Positions 1-8,041 of a DNA stretch of 64,000 bases are shown piece after piece. How positions within the stretch are numbered: position 1 is the first letter of the stretch; every line of letters starts with the position of its first letter. A program made the translations under genes and the position numbers. Source of the stretch: Candidatus Methanomethylophilaceae archaeon (lineage in GTDB: Archaea > Thermoplasmatota > Thermoplasmata > Methanomassiliicoccales > Methanomethylophilaceae); NCBI GenBank assembly GCA_017519045.1, contig JAFWTC010000016.1:28440-92439 (forward strand), in the 5' to 3' direction. The notes under the pieces are model-generated. The model did no database searches. It was given only the letters and a program-made list of their open reading frames with translations, and had not been told where the DNA came from.

Positions 1-203
1 TCAGCCACGACCTCAACATCACCGCACGCTACGCCGACGAGGTCATCGTCATGGCCCGCCCTGGGGTGATCCACTCCATGGGCAAGCCGGAGGACGTGAT
101 AACCGAGGACATGATCCGCGAGGTGTACGGGGTCGACTGCGACGTCATAGACGCCAAGGGGAAGCCGCACATCATACTGGGGCCGGCGCTGAGGATCGAT
201 TGA
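1..203 (+). CDS. ABC importer ATP-binding protein, C-terminal fragment
   Basis: Only the last 66 codons are present, read in the frame beginning at base 3 and ending in TGA. The first visible residues are SHDLN, the H-loop of an ABC ATPase (compare ISHDLN in the complete ATPase at 62938-63774 and ICHDLN at 14139-14930). The tail (MGKPEDVITEDMIREVYGV) matches the C-terminal extension of FecE/BtuD-type ATPases of iron-siderophore or corrinoid importers. This is therefore the end of a third such importer in this 64 kb; its permease and binding-protein genes, if linked, lie before the window. The MATE gene follows with two bases between stop and ATG. Confidence 0.85.
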   Translation, partial: SHDLNITARYADEVIVMARPGVIHSMGKPEDVITEDMIREVYGVDCDVIDAKGKPHIILGPALRID

Positions 204-205
204 AC

Positions 206-1570
206 ATGGCGAAGGGGAGCGAGAGGGACCTGGCCACGATGCTGGGTGACCCGAAGAAGGCCATAGCGGCCATGACGGTGCCGATGCTGGTATCGTACGT
301 CGTCATGGAGGTCAACCTGTTCGTGGACACGTTCTGGACCTCCGGACTCGGTCCTGAAGCCTCCTCCGCCATCTCCACGGTCGCCCCCCTCTACGCCATC
401 TTCGGCGCCTTCGGAGTGGGATTGGGGGTGGCGGCGTCCGCAACGATATCCTTCCGCCTGGGAAAAGGCGATAAGGAGGACGCGTCCGCACTGGCGGGCA
501 ACACCATGGCCCTGGGCGTCCTGGTTTCCGTCGCGGTGTCCGCCGCCGTGTTCCTGCTGATGGGCCCGCTGATGGACTTCATGGGCGCCGACGACATCGC
601 GGACCTGGGACGCGAATACATAATGCCCTTCGTCCTCACCTCGTGGGCGCTCATCCTCCACAGCATAGTCGCCGGGATACTCCGCGCGGAAGGGGGAGGC
701 AGAAGGTCGATGGCGGTCCTGGTCACCTCCGCCGTCGTGAACATGGCTCTGGATCCGATCCTGATCTACGTCCTTGGCTTCGGGCTCACCGGCGCCGCGG
801 CGGCCACCTCGTTCTCCGCCATGGCCGCGACCGCGGTCGGGCTGTCATGGTACAGGAGCGGGAAGATGAACCTCCGCCTGACGAGGAAGTGCTTCATCCT
901 CACCAAGGAAGGGATCATGGACATAGTCGGCGTGTTCGTCCCCCGCACCACGGAATCCCTGATCAACAACGTGATAATCATAGTCCAGAGGGTGTTCGTC
1001 ATCGCATGCGCCGGAACCATAGGGGTGATGTACTTCAACATGCCCTGGAGGTTCGTGATGCTGGGATGCATCCCCGCCCAAGCCATAGGAGCGTCCATGA
1101 TACCGGTTTGCTCCTCCGCCTTGGGCCAGGGGAGACCGGACAAGATGACCGAGGGGGTCAGATACTCCGTCAAGCTGACGCTGCTGGTGTCCGCCGCGCT
1201 GTCTGTGATCATCATCGTGTTCGCGGACCAGATGGTGTCCGCGTTCACTTACAGCGAATCCATGGCGGAGCACAAGGAGACCCTCGCCTGGGTCCTGCGC
1301 CTGTACGGGTTCGCGCTGGTGCCGTTCGCCCTCACATCTCTGGGGTCCTCGGTGCTGCAGGCCCTGAGGCGCTCCAAGATGGCCACCGGCGTGACCTTTG
1401 TCTGGGCGTTCGTCAAGCTCGCGGCGGTCTACGTAGCCAGCCTGTACTCGTTCGAGGCGGTGATCTACGCCCTGGTCCTGTGCCACTACGTCATTCTGTC
1501 GATGATGGCCGCCGTCGTGTACCGGGAAATCAAGATGAAAAAGAACTCTGCATCCTCGACGTCAATTTAA
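206..1570 (+). CDS. MATE family multidrug/Na+ efflux transporter
   Basis: The 454-residue product has the length and layout of MATE antiporters: about twelve hydrophobic segments, an early VPMLVSYVVMEVNLFVDTFW segment typical of the first MATE helix, and two homologous halves. It would sit in the cytoplasmic membrane and export cationic drugs or metabolites against Na+ or H+. I chose ATG at 206; a TTG at 200 overlapping the preceding TGA is an alternative start and would suggest translational coupling to the ABC ATPase. The gene ends in TAA. A MarR regulator follows immediately, a common arrangement for drug exporters. The substrate cannot be read from sequence. Confidence 0.88.
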   Translation: MAKGSERDLATMLGDPKKAIAAMTVPMLVSYVVMEVNLFVDTFWTSGLGPEASSAISTVAPLYAIFGAFGVGLGVAASATISFRLGKGDKEDASALAGNTMALGVLVSVAVSAAVFLLMGPLMDFMGADDIADLGREYIMPFVLTSWALILHSIVAGILRAEGGGRRSMAVLVTSAVVNMALDPILIYVLGFGLTGAAAATSFSAMAATAVGLSWYRSGKMNLRLTRKCFILTKEGIMDIVGVFVPRTTESLINNVIIIVQRVFVIACAGTIGVMYFNMPWRFVMLGCIPAQAIGASMIPVCSSALGQGRPDKMTEGVRYSVKLTLLVSAALSVIIIVFADQMVSAFTYSESMAEHKETLAWVLRLYGFALVPFALTSLGSSVLQALRRSKMATGVTFVWAFVKLAAVYVASLYSFEAVIYALVLCHYVILSMMAAVVYREIKMKKNSASSTSI

Positions 1571-1575
1571 ATACC
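1565..1575 (+). promoter_or_regulatory. TATA-like promoter of the MarR gene
   Basis: The segment ATTTAAATACC overlaps the stop of the MATE gene. Its centre lies about 25 bases before the ATG at 1596, so the MarR mRNA is probably leaderless; no Shine-Dalgarno sequence is visible. Confidence 0.55.
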
Positions 1576-1595
1576 AAGCAACAGATGGTTGAAAA

Positions 1596-2024
1596 ATGCC
1601 CGAGATGAATGACGACCTTTTCATTTTCCATGCCAAGACGAGGTCATACATCATCCCACGCCTGTCCAAAGCGCTCGAAGGAAGGCCCATCATGGCGTCC
1701 GAGGTCTCCGCGATGATCATCGTGAACGACTTTCCCGGATGCAACATCAAGGACATATGCCTGAGGATCGCGGCGGACAAGGGCGCCATGACGAACCGCA
1801 TCAAACGTCTAATTGAGATAGGGATGATGGAGAACAGGTCCGAAGGAAGGGCGTACAGCCTCTATCTGACTGAAGCGGGGCAAATCGAGCACGATTACGC
1901 CCGCAAGGAGCTGAAGAAGCTCAACGACGCCTTGCTGATAAACCTCACCGACCGCCAGAGGGAGACCCTGGCCAAGCTGATGGCTAAGATCTCCGACGTG
2001 GCGGACCTCGGGTACAGATACTGA
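1596..2024 (+). CDS. MarR family winged-helix transcriptional regulator
   Basis: The 142-residue protein fits MarR length. A helix-turn-helix is visible around residues 50-75 (IKDICLRIAADKGAMTNRIKRL), followed by a wing with a charged hairpin (ENRSEGRAYSLYLTEAG), then a C-terminal dimerisation helix. It should bind DNA as a dimer and respond to a small ligand. It sits 25 bases after the MATE exporter on the same strand but has its own TATA-like box, so it may regulate the exporter, itself, or the divergent-facing methyltransferase region. The start is the first ATG after the TATA-like box. Ends in TGA. Confidence 0.85.
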   Translation: MPEMNDDLFIFHAKTRSYIIPRLSKALEGRPIMASEVSAMIIVNDFPGCNIKDICLRIAADKGAMTNRIKRLIEIGMMENRSEGRAYSLYLTEAGQIEHDYARKELKKLNDALLINLTDRQRETLAKLMAKISDVADLGYRY

Positions 2025-2027
2025 TTC

Positions 2028-2816
2028 TCACAGTTGCTTCGAGACCGTGAGGATGAAGGTGTTAGGCAGGCTCACAGTCTCTCCGTCGCGCTCGGTCTCG
2101 AAGAAAGTGTCGATATCCACACGCACGCTCTTGGCTCCCAACTCGGTCAGAACGCCCACGTCCCATTGAGGACGCCTCTCCCTGCTCAGGGGAAGCCCCT
2201 CGGCTATGCTGTTGAGGACCGCCGGATCCCCGCCCTGGTTGTAAGCGGTGCCGACCTCGGCCTCCTTCCTCATCTTCTCGAACTCGGCCTTGCGCTCTGA
2301 GAACTGCTTCTCCGCGTTGGCCTTGTACTCGTCGTCGTACATCCTCAGGAAGTAGTTGCCGTCGAACAGGATCATCTTCCCGTCGTCCTTGAGGACCCTC
2401 AGCCACTCCTTGTACGCACGAACGGGATCGGGAAGATTCCACACGACCTTCCTGGAAACGATAAGGTCGAAGGTACCGTCCTCGAACTCCAGGTTCTGGG
2501 CGTCCATCTTGATTATGTTCGCGGGTACGCCGGCCTCGGCGCAGTTCTGCCTGGCCTTGGCGATCATCCCGTCCGAGTAGTCTATCGCGGTGACGTCGTG
2601 CCCGTCCTTTCCGAGCACCATCGAGAACATCCCAGGGCCGCATCCGATGTCGAGGACCTTCATCTTGCGGATCCTGCTGAACTCCCTTATCCTTGAGAAA
2701 TAAAGCTTGTTCTCGTCTCCGTCCAGATGCTCCAGCATGTATGCGGAGAAACCCTCCGACCTGGTGGTCCAGTAGTCCCCGACTGCTTCGAGACCCTTGT
2801 CCTTCTGCCCGTCCAT
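2028..2816 (-). CDS. class I SAM-dependent methyltransferase
   Basis: The 262-residue protein has a Rossmann-fold methyltransferase core: motif I VLDIGCGPGMFS near residue 55, the acidic end of strand 2 (VTAIDYSDGM), and a post-II segment DAQNLEFEDGTFDLIVSRKV. The C-terminal part is a substrate-binding cap that I do not recognise. Such enzymes methylate small molecules, lipids or metals; several archaeal relatives lie beside siderophore or corrinoid importers, but that does not fix the substrate here. The gene is convergent with the MarR gene (3 bases between stops) and has its own palindrome-bearing promoter. Confidence 0.8.
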   Translation of the reverse strand: MDGQKDKGLEAVGDYWTTRSEGFSAYMLEHLDGDENKLYFSRIREFSRIRKMKVLDIGCGPGMFSMVLGKDGHDVTAIDYSDGMIAKARQNCAEAGVPANIIKMDAQNLEFEDGTFDLIVSRKVVWNLPDPVRAYKEWLRVLKDDGKMILFDGNYFLRMYDDEYKANAEKQFSERKAEFEKMRKEAEVGTAYNQGGDPAVLNSIAEGLPLSRERRPQWDVGVLTELGAKSVRVDIDTFFETERDGETVSLPNTFILTVSKQL

Positions 2817-2845
2817 ACTTGATTATTCAAGTAATAATATTTAAT
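2817..2845 (-). promoter_or_regulatory. TATA box plus palindromic operator of the methyltransferase gene
   Basis: Reading the minus strand, an AT-rich TATA-like box at 2833-2845 is followed directly by an inverted repeat at 2817-2832 (ACTTGA-TTAT-TCAAGT, 6-base arms) that abuts the ATG at 2816. The expected transcription start is at or next to that ATG, so a protein bound to the palindrome would block initiation. The identity of the binding protein is unknown; the adjacent MarR is a candidate. Confidence 0.5.
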
Positions 2846-2936
2846 AGATTTTTATGGTGGATACACAAGATGGCTCATATGTCCATGTTATGCCGAGAGA
2901 GAAAGTAGAACTATAGTCTTCCTTCAATTCAGGTCT

Positions 2937-3467
2937 TCAACCCTCTTCTGCGCCTTCCCTGAAATACGGGACGCGGCTTCTCAACAGGATAACGCACGCG
3001 ATTGCGACGACGATCCCTATCAAAGCGCCGGCGACCACGTCAGTCGGCCAGTGCAGGGCCAGATAGATTCTGGAAATCCCTATCATGGTCGCCAGGACGA
3101 ACGCCGGTATGCACCACCTTCCATAGTACATGGCTATGACCGTGGCCGAGGCGAAAGAATAGGCCGTATGCCCGGACGGGAAAGAATACGAGAGCGAATC
3201 AACTATTATCGGCGTCAGGCCCTCGGCTATGTACGGCCTCTCCCTGTGGACGAGGGTCTTGATAACAAGATCCACTGCCACATACGACGCCAACAAGGAA
3301 ATCAAAATGGCGATCCCGGGCCGGCGATGATCCTTGGAAAGAATCATCAGGACGGCCAGCAGGATCCAGAGCGCCGCATGGTAGGCCAACAACGACAGGG
3401 CTACCATCACGGAGTCCAGCGACGGCGACGCGCCCTGCATCCACAATATAAGGTCCAGCTCAGACAT
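2937..3467 (-). CDS. PAP2 superfamily membrane phosphatase
   Basis: The 176-residue integral membrane protein contains the three PAP2 signature motifs in order: KTLVHRERP (KX6RP), SFPSGHT (PSGH) and SRIYLALHWPTD (SRX5HX3D). These supply the phosphate-binding arginines and the catalytic histidines. Family members dephosphorylate lipid phosphates such as polyprenyl pyrophosphate or phosphatidic acid at the membrane surface. About five hydrophobic segments are visible. I placed the start at MSELDLIL, one base after the HAD gene stop, rather than the longer upstream reading that would overlap that gene. It is probably cotranscribed with the HAD phosphatase. Confidence 0.88.
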   Translation of the reverse strand: MSELDLILWMQGASPSLDSVMVALSLLAYHAALWILLAVLMILSKDHRRPGIAILISLLASYVAVDLVIKTLVHRERPYIAEGLTPIIVDSLSYSFPSGHTAYSFASATVIAMYYGRWCIPAFVLATMIGISRIYLALHWPTDVVAGALIGIVVAIACVILLRSRVPYFREGAEEG

Positions 3468-3468
3468 C

Positions 3469-4833
3469 TCATATCTTGCGGCCCGAGTCGAAGAGCTCCC
3501 CGATGTCCTTGTACCTGGGCCTGACGCATCCGTCGTAGATGCGCTCAAAGTCGTCTTTCATCGAGATAATGGTCCAGCCCTCCTCCTCGGCGTGGGCGCG
3601 GACTGAAGCGGTGCGCTCGACGCTGCCGTAGTCCCTCTCCGAGTCGTCGGCGATGAGCATGAAGCACTTCCCCTTGTGGGCGGGGTTGCTTGACACGTAG
3701 GAGAGCATGCTGTAGTCCCCGGACCCGTTCCCGAACGCTATTACGGGACGCTTGCCCAGACCGTGGGCCAGCTTGGTGACCTTATTCATCCCGGAAGCCA
3801 CAGTCACGATCTCTCCGGTGTAGATCAGCCTGTCATACGGCCTCATGACGTAGTTGACGGCGTCTATGTCCCCCCTTCCGGACGCGGTCAGGGAGTACTC
3901 GGTGGCGATGACGCGGTACGGCGGGATCCCGGTCCCGGCGAGCGTTGTCCTGACGCTGAGGGCTTCGGTGGCCGAGCACACGAACACCTCGAACCCGCTC
4001 TCGTCCAGATACCTCACGAGCTGCATCATGGGCTCGTAGAACAGGTTCCTGCGAGAGGCGCCTTCATAGGTGCAGGAAGGCTCCGAGATGAAATCGGACA
4101 CGTACTTCCTGTACTCGTCGACGGACATGCCCTTGAACGCCCTGGCGTTGCACCTGTTCTTCCTCTGGGTGAAGCCGGGCCCCTTGACTCCGGTGCGGAT
4201 GACCTTGATCATCTCCTCGGCCAGGTCCCTCTGCTCGTCGTCCGGCACGTACCCGGGATCGAACAGGACGCGGCGGAGGTACATGGCCCACTCTATGTCG
4301 CCGGGATTGTTCTCGGAGAGTATGGTGCCGTCCATGTCGAACACGGCTATCCTGTCCTCCGGGGGGATGAATCCGGGGTCCAAAGGATCCAATGCGGACT
4401 CCACGAACCTCCTTAGCTCCTCGACCGGCCTGGCGCCGTCCCTCCACGCGCTAAAGCGCCCGTCGTCTTCCTTCTGGAACACCGGACGGTCAATCCCGAG
4501 CAAGGATAAAACGTATCGGTCTCGGAACTTCATGGAGAGGCAGGCGGTGCCCTCCCTCTGGCAGCAGGGGCATCCTCCGGACGCCGAGAATCCCAGGCGG
4601 CGGCACGCCCTCCCTACGGTTCCGTCAGGGTCGACGGCATGCACGGACACCTCTCCCGCGCCCTCGTACGCCGCCGAGGCCATCACGGACCTCACCAGGC
4701 GCTCGGCCGTTTCCTCGTCGTCGGCGCGGAGCACGTCTATCCTGAAGCCGTCGGAATAACGCAGGAACCCGGTCTCCCTGCCGCCCTCCTCGGCCCTGAC
4801 CGTCCTTTCCGAACCGCCTGACACGACCGCCAT
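3469..4833 (-). CDS. HAD-superfamily phosphatase with GNAT-like N-terminal segment
   Basis: The 454-residue protein has a HAD domain starting with FDMDGTI (nucleophile Asp166, acid Asp168), a motif II region VCSATEALS and a late acidic motif GNGSGDYSM near residue 370, resembling SerB-like phosphomonoesterases. The first 100 residues end in RACRRLGFSASGGCPCCQ, which looks like the last strands of a GNAT acetyltransferase but lacks a clear acetyl-CoA loop, so it may be a relic or a regulatory domain. The PAP2 phosphatase gene follows after one base, suggesting a shared phospho-substrate pathway. The exact substrate is not evident. Confidence 0.75.
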   Translation of the reverse strand: MAVVSGGSERTVRAEEGGRETGFLRYSDGFRIDVLRADDEETAERLVRSVMASAAYEGAGEVSVHAVDPDGTVGRACRRLGFSASGGCPCCQREGTACLSMKFRDRYVLSLLGIDRPVFQKEDDGRFSAWRDGARPVEELRRFVESALDPLDPGFIPPEDRIAVFDMDGTILSENNPGDIEWAMYLRRVLFDPGYVPDDEQRDLAEEMIKVIRTGVKGPGFTQRKNRCNARAFKGMSVDEYRKYVSDFISEPSCTYEGASRRNLFYEPMMQLVRYLDESGFEVFVCSATEALSVRTTLAGTGIPPYRVIATEYSLTASGRGDIDAVNYVMRPYDRLIYTGEIVTVASGMNKVTKLAHGLGKRPVIAFGNGSGDYSMLSYVSSNPAHKGKCFMLIADDSERDYGSVERTASVRAHAEEEGWTIISMKDDFERIYDGCVRPRYKDIGELFDSGRKI

Positions 4834-4870
4834 GACGATTCATCGCGATCCGCCTTATGACGTTTCGCAT

Positions 4871-6040
4871 TCAATCGGACGGGAGCAATTCAGGAGGAAC
4901 GTATTCGACAGGGCTGAAGATCAGCTTCTTTATCTCCAGGCTGCAGCCGTTCCAATCGCCGATCTTGACCAATGCTATGACTCTCTGGACATCCTCGTCC
5001 TCATCGTCCGAGACGTCCGAAAGGAGCTCCAGCGCCTTCTCCTTGGAAGCCTCCACTGCCAGCCCGTCGATGTACATCGATGCCAGAAAGACCTTGGATA
5101 AGGAAGAGCCCATGTCGGAGGCCTTCTCGAACAGCCTGCGCGCCTCTTCGTACGACTGTCCGGAGCCTTCCATGTATGCCATGCAGCCAAGGTTGGCGAC
5201 GGCGCTGTGATCGCCCTTCGATGCGAGGATCCCGTACCACTTCTTGGCTTCCTTCAGGTCTTTCTCGACCCCGACGCCGTAGCCGTAGATGTGACCCAGC
5301 GCGGCCTGAGCCAGGTAGTCGCCTTGCTCGGCGGCCAGCTTGTACCATTTCACCGCCTCCTCGCCGGACTGCTCCACGACGTCGCCTTGCTCGTACAAGG
5401 AGCCTAGACTGAGCTGCGAGTCCAGGTCGCCTTGCTCGGCGGCCAGCTTGTACCATCTCACGGCCTCCTCGCCGGACTGCTCCACGCCCCATCCTTCCTC
5501 GTACGCCCACCCTAGCTTGAACTGGGCGCTCGGATCGCCTTGCTCGGCGGCCTTCCTGAACCATTCTACCGCCTCTTCATCGGACTGCTCCACGCCCCTG
5601 CCATCGGAATAGAAGGATCCGAGAATGAACTGGGCGTCGGCGTCCCCCTGGTCGGCGGCCTTCCTGAACCATTTCGCCGCCTCCTCGTCGGACTGCTCCA
5701 CGCCGTTTCCGTGCAGGTACATGAATCCCATCTTGTGCTGGGCGCCGATGCTTCCCTGCTCGGCAGCCCTCCTGTACCATTTCGCCGCCTCCTCGTCGGA
5801 CTGCTCCACGCCGAGACCGATCTCATACATCCTGCCGACGTCGTATTGCCCGCAGGGGCCCCCGTTCGCCTCGACCTCCTTCCTATAGAGGTCCAAGGCC
5901 GCCATGCATGGACGCTTCCCTCCGTCCTCGGAATCGGCGTTCAGGCATCCTCTCTCCGCCTATCTTATCAGCGCCTCCACGTCGTCGCTGGACATCGCCG
6001 CGACAGCCCTTCCGCCTCTGCCCGAAGACTTCTCGTCCAT
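4871..6040 (-). CDS. Sel1-repeat protein with in-frame TAG (probable pyrrolysine)
   Basis: Eight Sel1-like repeats of about 36 residues (pattern AxWYRKAAEQGDxxAQxxLGxxYxxG) make a TPR-like solenoid for protein-protein contacts. Conventional reading would start at the ATG at 5905, but the same frame is open upstream to an ATG at 6040 if the TAG at 5960-5962 (codon 27) is translated. The upstream peptide ends in a helix running straight through the TAG (EALIR-TAG-AERGC), and a TATA-like box at 6106-6117 fits the longer start. The product would have 389 residues. No signal peptide is seen. Partner and function are unknown. Ends in TGA. Confidence 0.75.
5960..5962 (-). other. In-frame TAG, codon 27 of Sel1 protein 4871-6040
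   Basis: The plus-strand bases CTA read TAG on the minus strand in the frame of the Sel1 gene. The codon falls between a predicted N-terminal helix and the AERG motif that begins the repeat region. Confidence 0.7.
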
Positions 6041-6105
6041 GAATACGGCATCTACCAACGGATATTAGGTCTATTCAGCGCGATATGCGGTCCGCCGGCT
6101 ATCCG

Positions 6106-6117
6106 ATTATATAATCA
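6106..6117. promoter_or_regulatory. Symmetric TATA element between divergent genes
   Basis: GATTATATAATC is a perfect 12-base palindrome and could serve as TATA box for both the Sel1 gene (leftward) and the small winged-helix gene at 6172 (rightward). Both would then have leaders of roughly 35 to 50 bases. Confidence 0.45.
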
Positions 6118-6171
6118 GCAGACGATTCCACAGCGCTTAGGAGTCTTCTCCGACAGCTGCGAGGCAATCAA

Positions 6172-6354
6172 ATGGGAGACAAGGAAGTTATTCTGGAGGC
6201 GATGAGGAAGGCCGGAGAGCCCCTCAACGCGGGAAAGGTCGCGGAGCTCACCGGGCTCGACCGCAAGGCGGTGGACAAGGCGTTCGCCGAGATGAAGAAG
6301 GACGGCACCATCGTGTCGCCGGTCAGATGCAAATGGGAGCCGGCGAGCAAATGA
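6172..6354 (+). CDS. Small winged-helix DNA-binding-like protein
   Basis: The 60-residue product reads as a minimal winged helix: helix 1 KEVILEAMRKAG, helix 2 NAGKVAELTG, recognition helix DRKAVDKAFAEMKKDG, and a short wing TIVSPVRCKWEP. This is the pattern of stand-alone archaeal HTH proteins, possibly a transcription regulator. It overlaps the 3' end of the convergent DRG gene by 32 bases. No clear Shine-Dalgarno; the ATG at 6172 is the first in frame. Ends in TGA. Confidence 0.7.
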   Translation: MGDKEVILEAMRKAGEPLNAGKVAELTGLDRKAVDKAFAEMKKDGTIVSPVRCKWEPASK

Positions 6355-7486
6355 GAAAACGAGGCCCGGCCTCCGGATTCGGAGGTCGCCTCTTCACTAT
6401 TATGCAGAGGACGTCCTCGTCCTGCACCTTGTGGTCCATCCCGACGGTCTGACCCGGGAACTTGGCGCTCTTCCCCCAGACCATCGCGTACCTGAAGTTG
6501 TTCTTGAAGTCCCTGTGGATCAGCTCGCAGACGTCGCCAACGGTGTTCCCGCGCTTGACGATCAGCGGGATGTCCATATCCGCCTCCTGGCCCTGCGGCT
6601 TGAGATAGATGCGGATCATGTCGATTGTTTCGTAAATCGCCTGCTTTAGCTCCTCCATCCCGTAGCCGGTGGCGGCGGACACGGGGACGTTGCGGTACTG
6701 CTTGTGCATCTCCTGCACAGCCTCCAGCTGTCCCGGCCTGGCCAGGTCCACCTTGTTGATGGCCATGACCGCCTTGATGTAGACCCTGTTTCCGGCCAGC
6801 ACGTCCAGCATCTGCTCCACGTCGATGTCCTCGCGGACGACTATGGTCGCGTTGATGTGTCCGTAGGCGGCGGCCATGTCCCTGATGGTCTCCACGTCTA
6901 TCTTGGTCAACTTGAGGGTGGGCTTCACTATCAGCCCGCCGTGGTCCCCGGGGGTGATCACCACGTCCGGCTTCTTCTGGTTCAGGCGGATGGCGGCGTT
7001 GTAGAGCTCCTTGAACAGGACGTTCATGTTCGGATTGAATATGTCCACGACCAGGAGGATCACGTCCGCGGACCTTGCGGCGGCGATGACCTCCCTCCCC
7101 CTTCCCTTTCCGCGGGAGGCGTCCTTGATCAGGCCGGGCATGTCCAGGATCTGGATCTTGGCGTGGTTGTACTCCATCACTCCCGGAACCACGTCCAGGG
7201 TGGTGAAATGGTAGGCGCCGACCTCGGACTTGGCTCCGGTCAGCTGGTTCAGGAGGGTGGACTTTCCCACGGACGGGAATCCCACCAGGGCGACGGTGGC
7301 GTTCCCCGCCTTCTTCACGTAGAATCCCTTGGTGGGGCCTTTGGAGGAGCGTCTCTTCTCCTCCTCCTCATTGAGGCGGGCGATCTTGGCCTTGAGCTTC
7401 CCTATGTGGGCCTCTGTGGCCTTGTTGTACTTGGTCTTGGAGATCTGCTCCTCCAATTCCTTGATCTGCTCCTCGATGGTCGCCAT
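6323..7486 (-). CDS. drg: DRG-family GTP-binding protein
   Basis: The 387-residue protein has an N-terminal basic coiled segment, then an Obg-class G domain: G1 GFPSVGKST, G2 area HFTTLDVVPG, G3 DMPGL and G4 NKVD, with a C-terminal TGS domain (IVKRGNTVGDVCELIHRDF). DRG proteins are conserved in archaea and eukaryotes and act in translation or ribosome-associated processes. Family members usually end soon after VKR; here the frame continues about 20 residues (RPPNPEAG...) into the convergent winged-helix gene, which looks like a recently lengthened tail. A Shine-Dalgarno-like GGAGGAGGGAG precedes the ATG and a TATA-like CAATAAATACC lies near 7525-7535. Confidence 0.93.
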   Translation of the reverse strand: MATIEEQIKELEEQISKTKYNKATEAHIGKLKAKIARLNEEEEKRRSSKGPTKGFYVKKAGNATVALVGFPSVGKSTLLNQLTGAKSEVGAYHFTTLDVVPGVMEYNHAKIQILDMPGLIKDASRGKGRGREVIAAARSADVILLVVDIFNPNMNVLFKELYNAAIRLNQKKPDVVITPGDHGGLIVKPTLKLTKIDVETIRDMAAAYGHINATIVVREDIDVEQMLDVLAGNRVYIKAVMAINKVDLARPGQLEAVQEMHKQYRNVPVSAATGYGMEELKQAIYETIDMIRIYLKPQGQEADMDIPLIVKRGNTVGDVCELIHRDFKNNFRYAMVWGKSAKFPGQTVGMDHKVQDEDVLCIIVKRRPPNPEAGPRFLICSPAPICI

Positions 7487-7654
7487 GGCTCCCTCCTCCG
7501 AGTGCTCCCCATGCCTATAGGGTATTTATTGATAAGGGAAAGGGGAGCTGGATGGCCGGAGCGCGGAGACGCGGGCGGCCGAAGCATCGGACGGCAATAT
7601 TTTATCTCCAGCACGCCATGGATTCCGCGGAATACCCGACCTGAGGTACACGAT

Positions 7655-8026
7655 ATGGACATAGTCGGCTTGTGGAGAATCACTGAGTTGAACGCCATAG
7701 ACATGAGCTTCAATCAGACCTGGAAGAAAGTCGAGGGGCTCGACTCCGACCCTGACGTGCCTACGATGCAGAAGATGATGGCCAAGACCACGTTCGTGTT
7801 CAAGGAGGACGGAACCTTCCTCCAGCTCGCGCCCAAGGAGATGGCTGGCGGAGAAGGCGAGCCCTACGACGACGACCACGTCATCGGACATAAGAGCGAG
7901 TGGAAGGAGGAGGGCGGAAAGCTCCTCATCGCCAACGAGGAGAACGGGGAGTACGAATGGTCGGAGGCGGTGCCCGCCGGGGACGGTTTCGAGATCTTCG
8001 GCTTCTTCAGGATCGTCAAGGCATGA
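7655..8026 (+). CDS. Lipocalin-like small beta-barrel protein
   Basis: The 123-residue acidic protein starts with DIVGLWRITELNAIDMSFN and contains the FKEDGTFLQLAPK type strand-turn-strand seen in lipocalin-like and copper-resistance NlpE-like small barrels, where GxW marks the first strand. It ends with GFFRIVKA. No signal peptide is present, so it is probably cytoplasmic. I chose the ATG at 7655 with a GAGG seven bases upstream; a TATA-like AATATTTTA lies near 7594. The ligand is unknown. It is convergent with the nucleotidase gene. Confidence 0.65.
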   Translation: MDIVGLWRITELNAIDMSFNQTWKKVEGLDSDPDVPTMQKMMAKTTFVFKEDGTFLQLAPKEMAGGEGEPYDDDHVIGHKSEWKEEGGKLLIANEENGEYEWSEAVPAGDGFEIFGFFRIVKA

Positions 8027-8041
8027 GCCTGAGGGAGGCGG

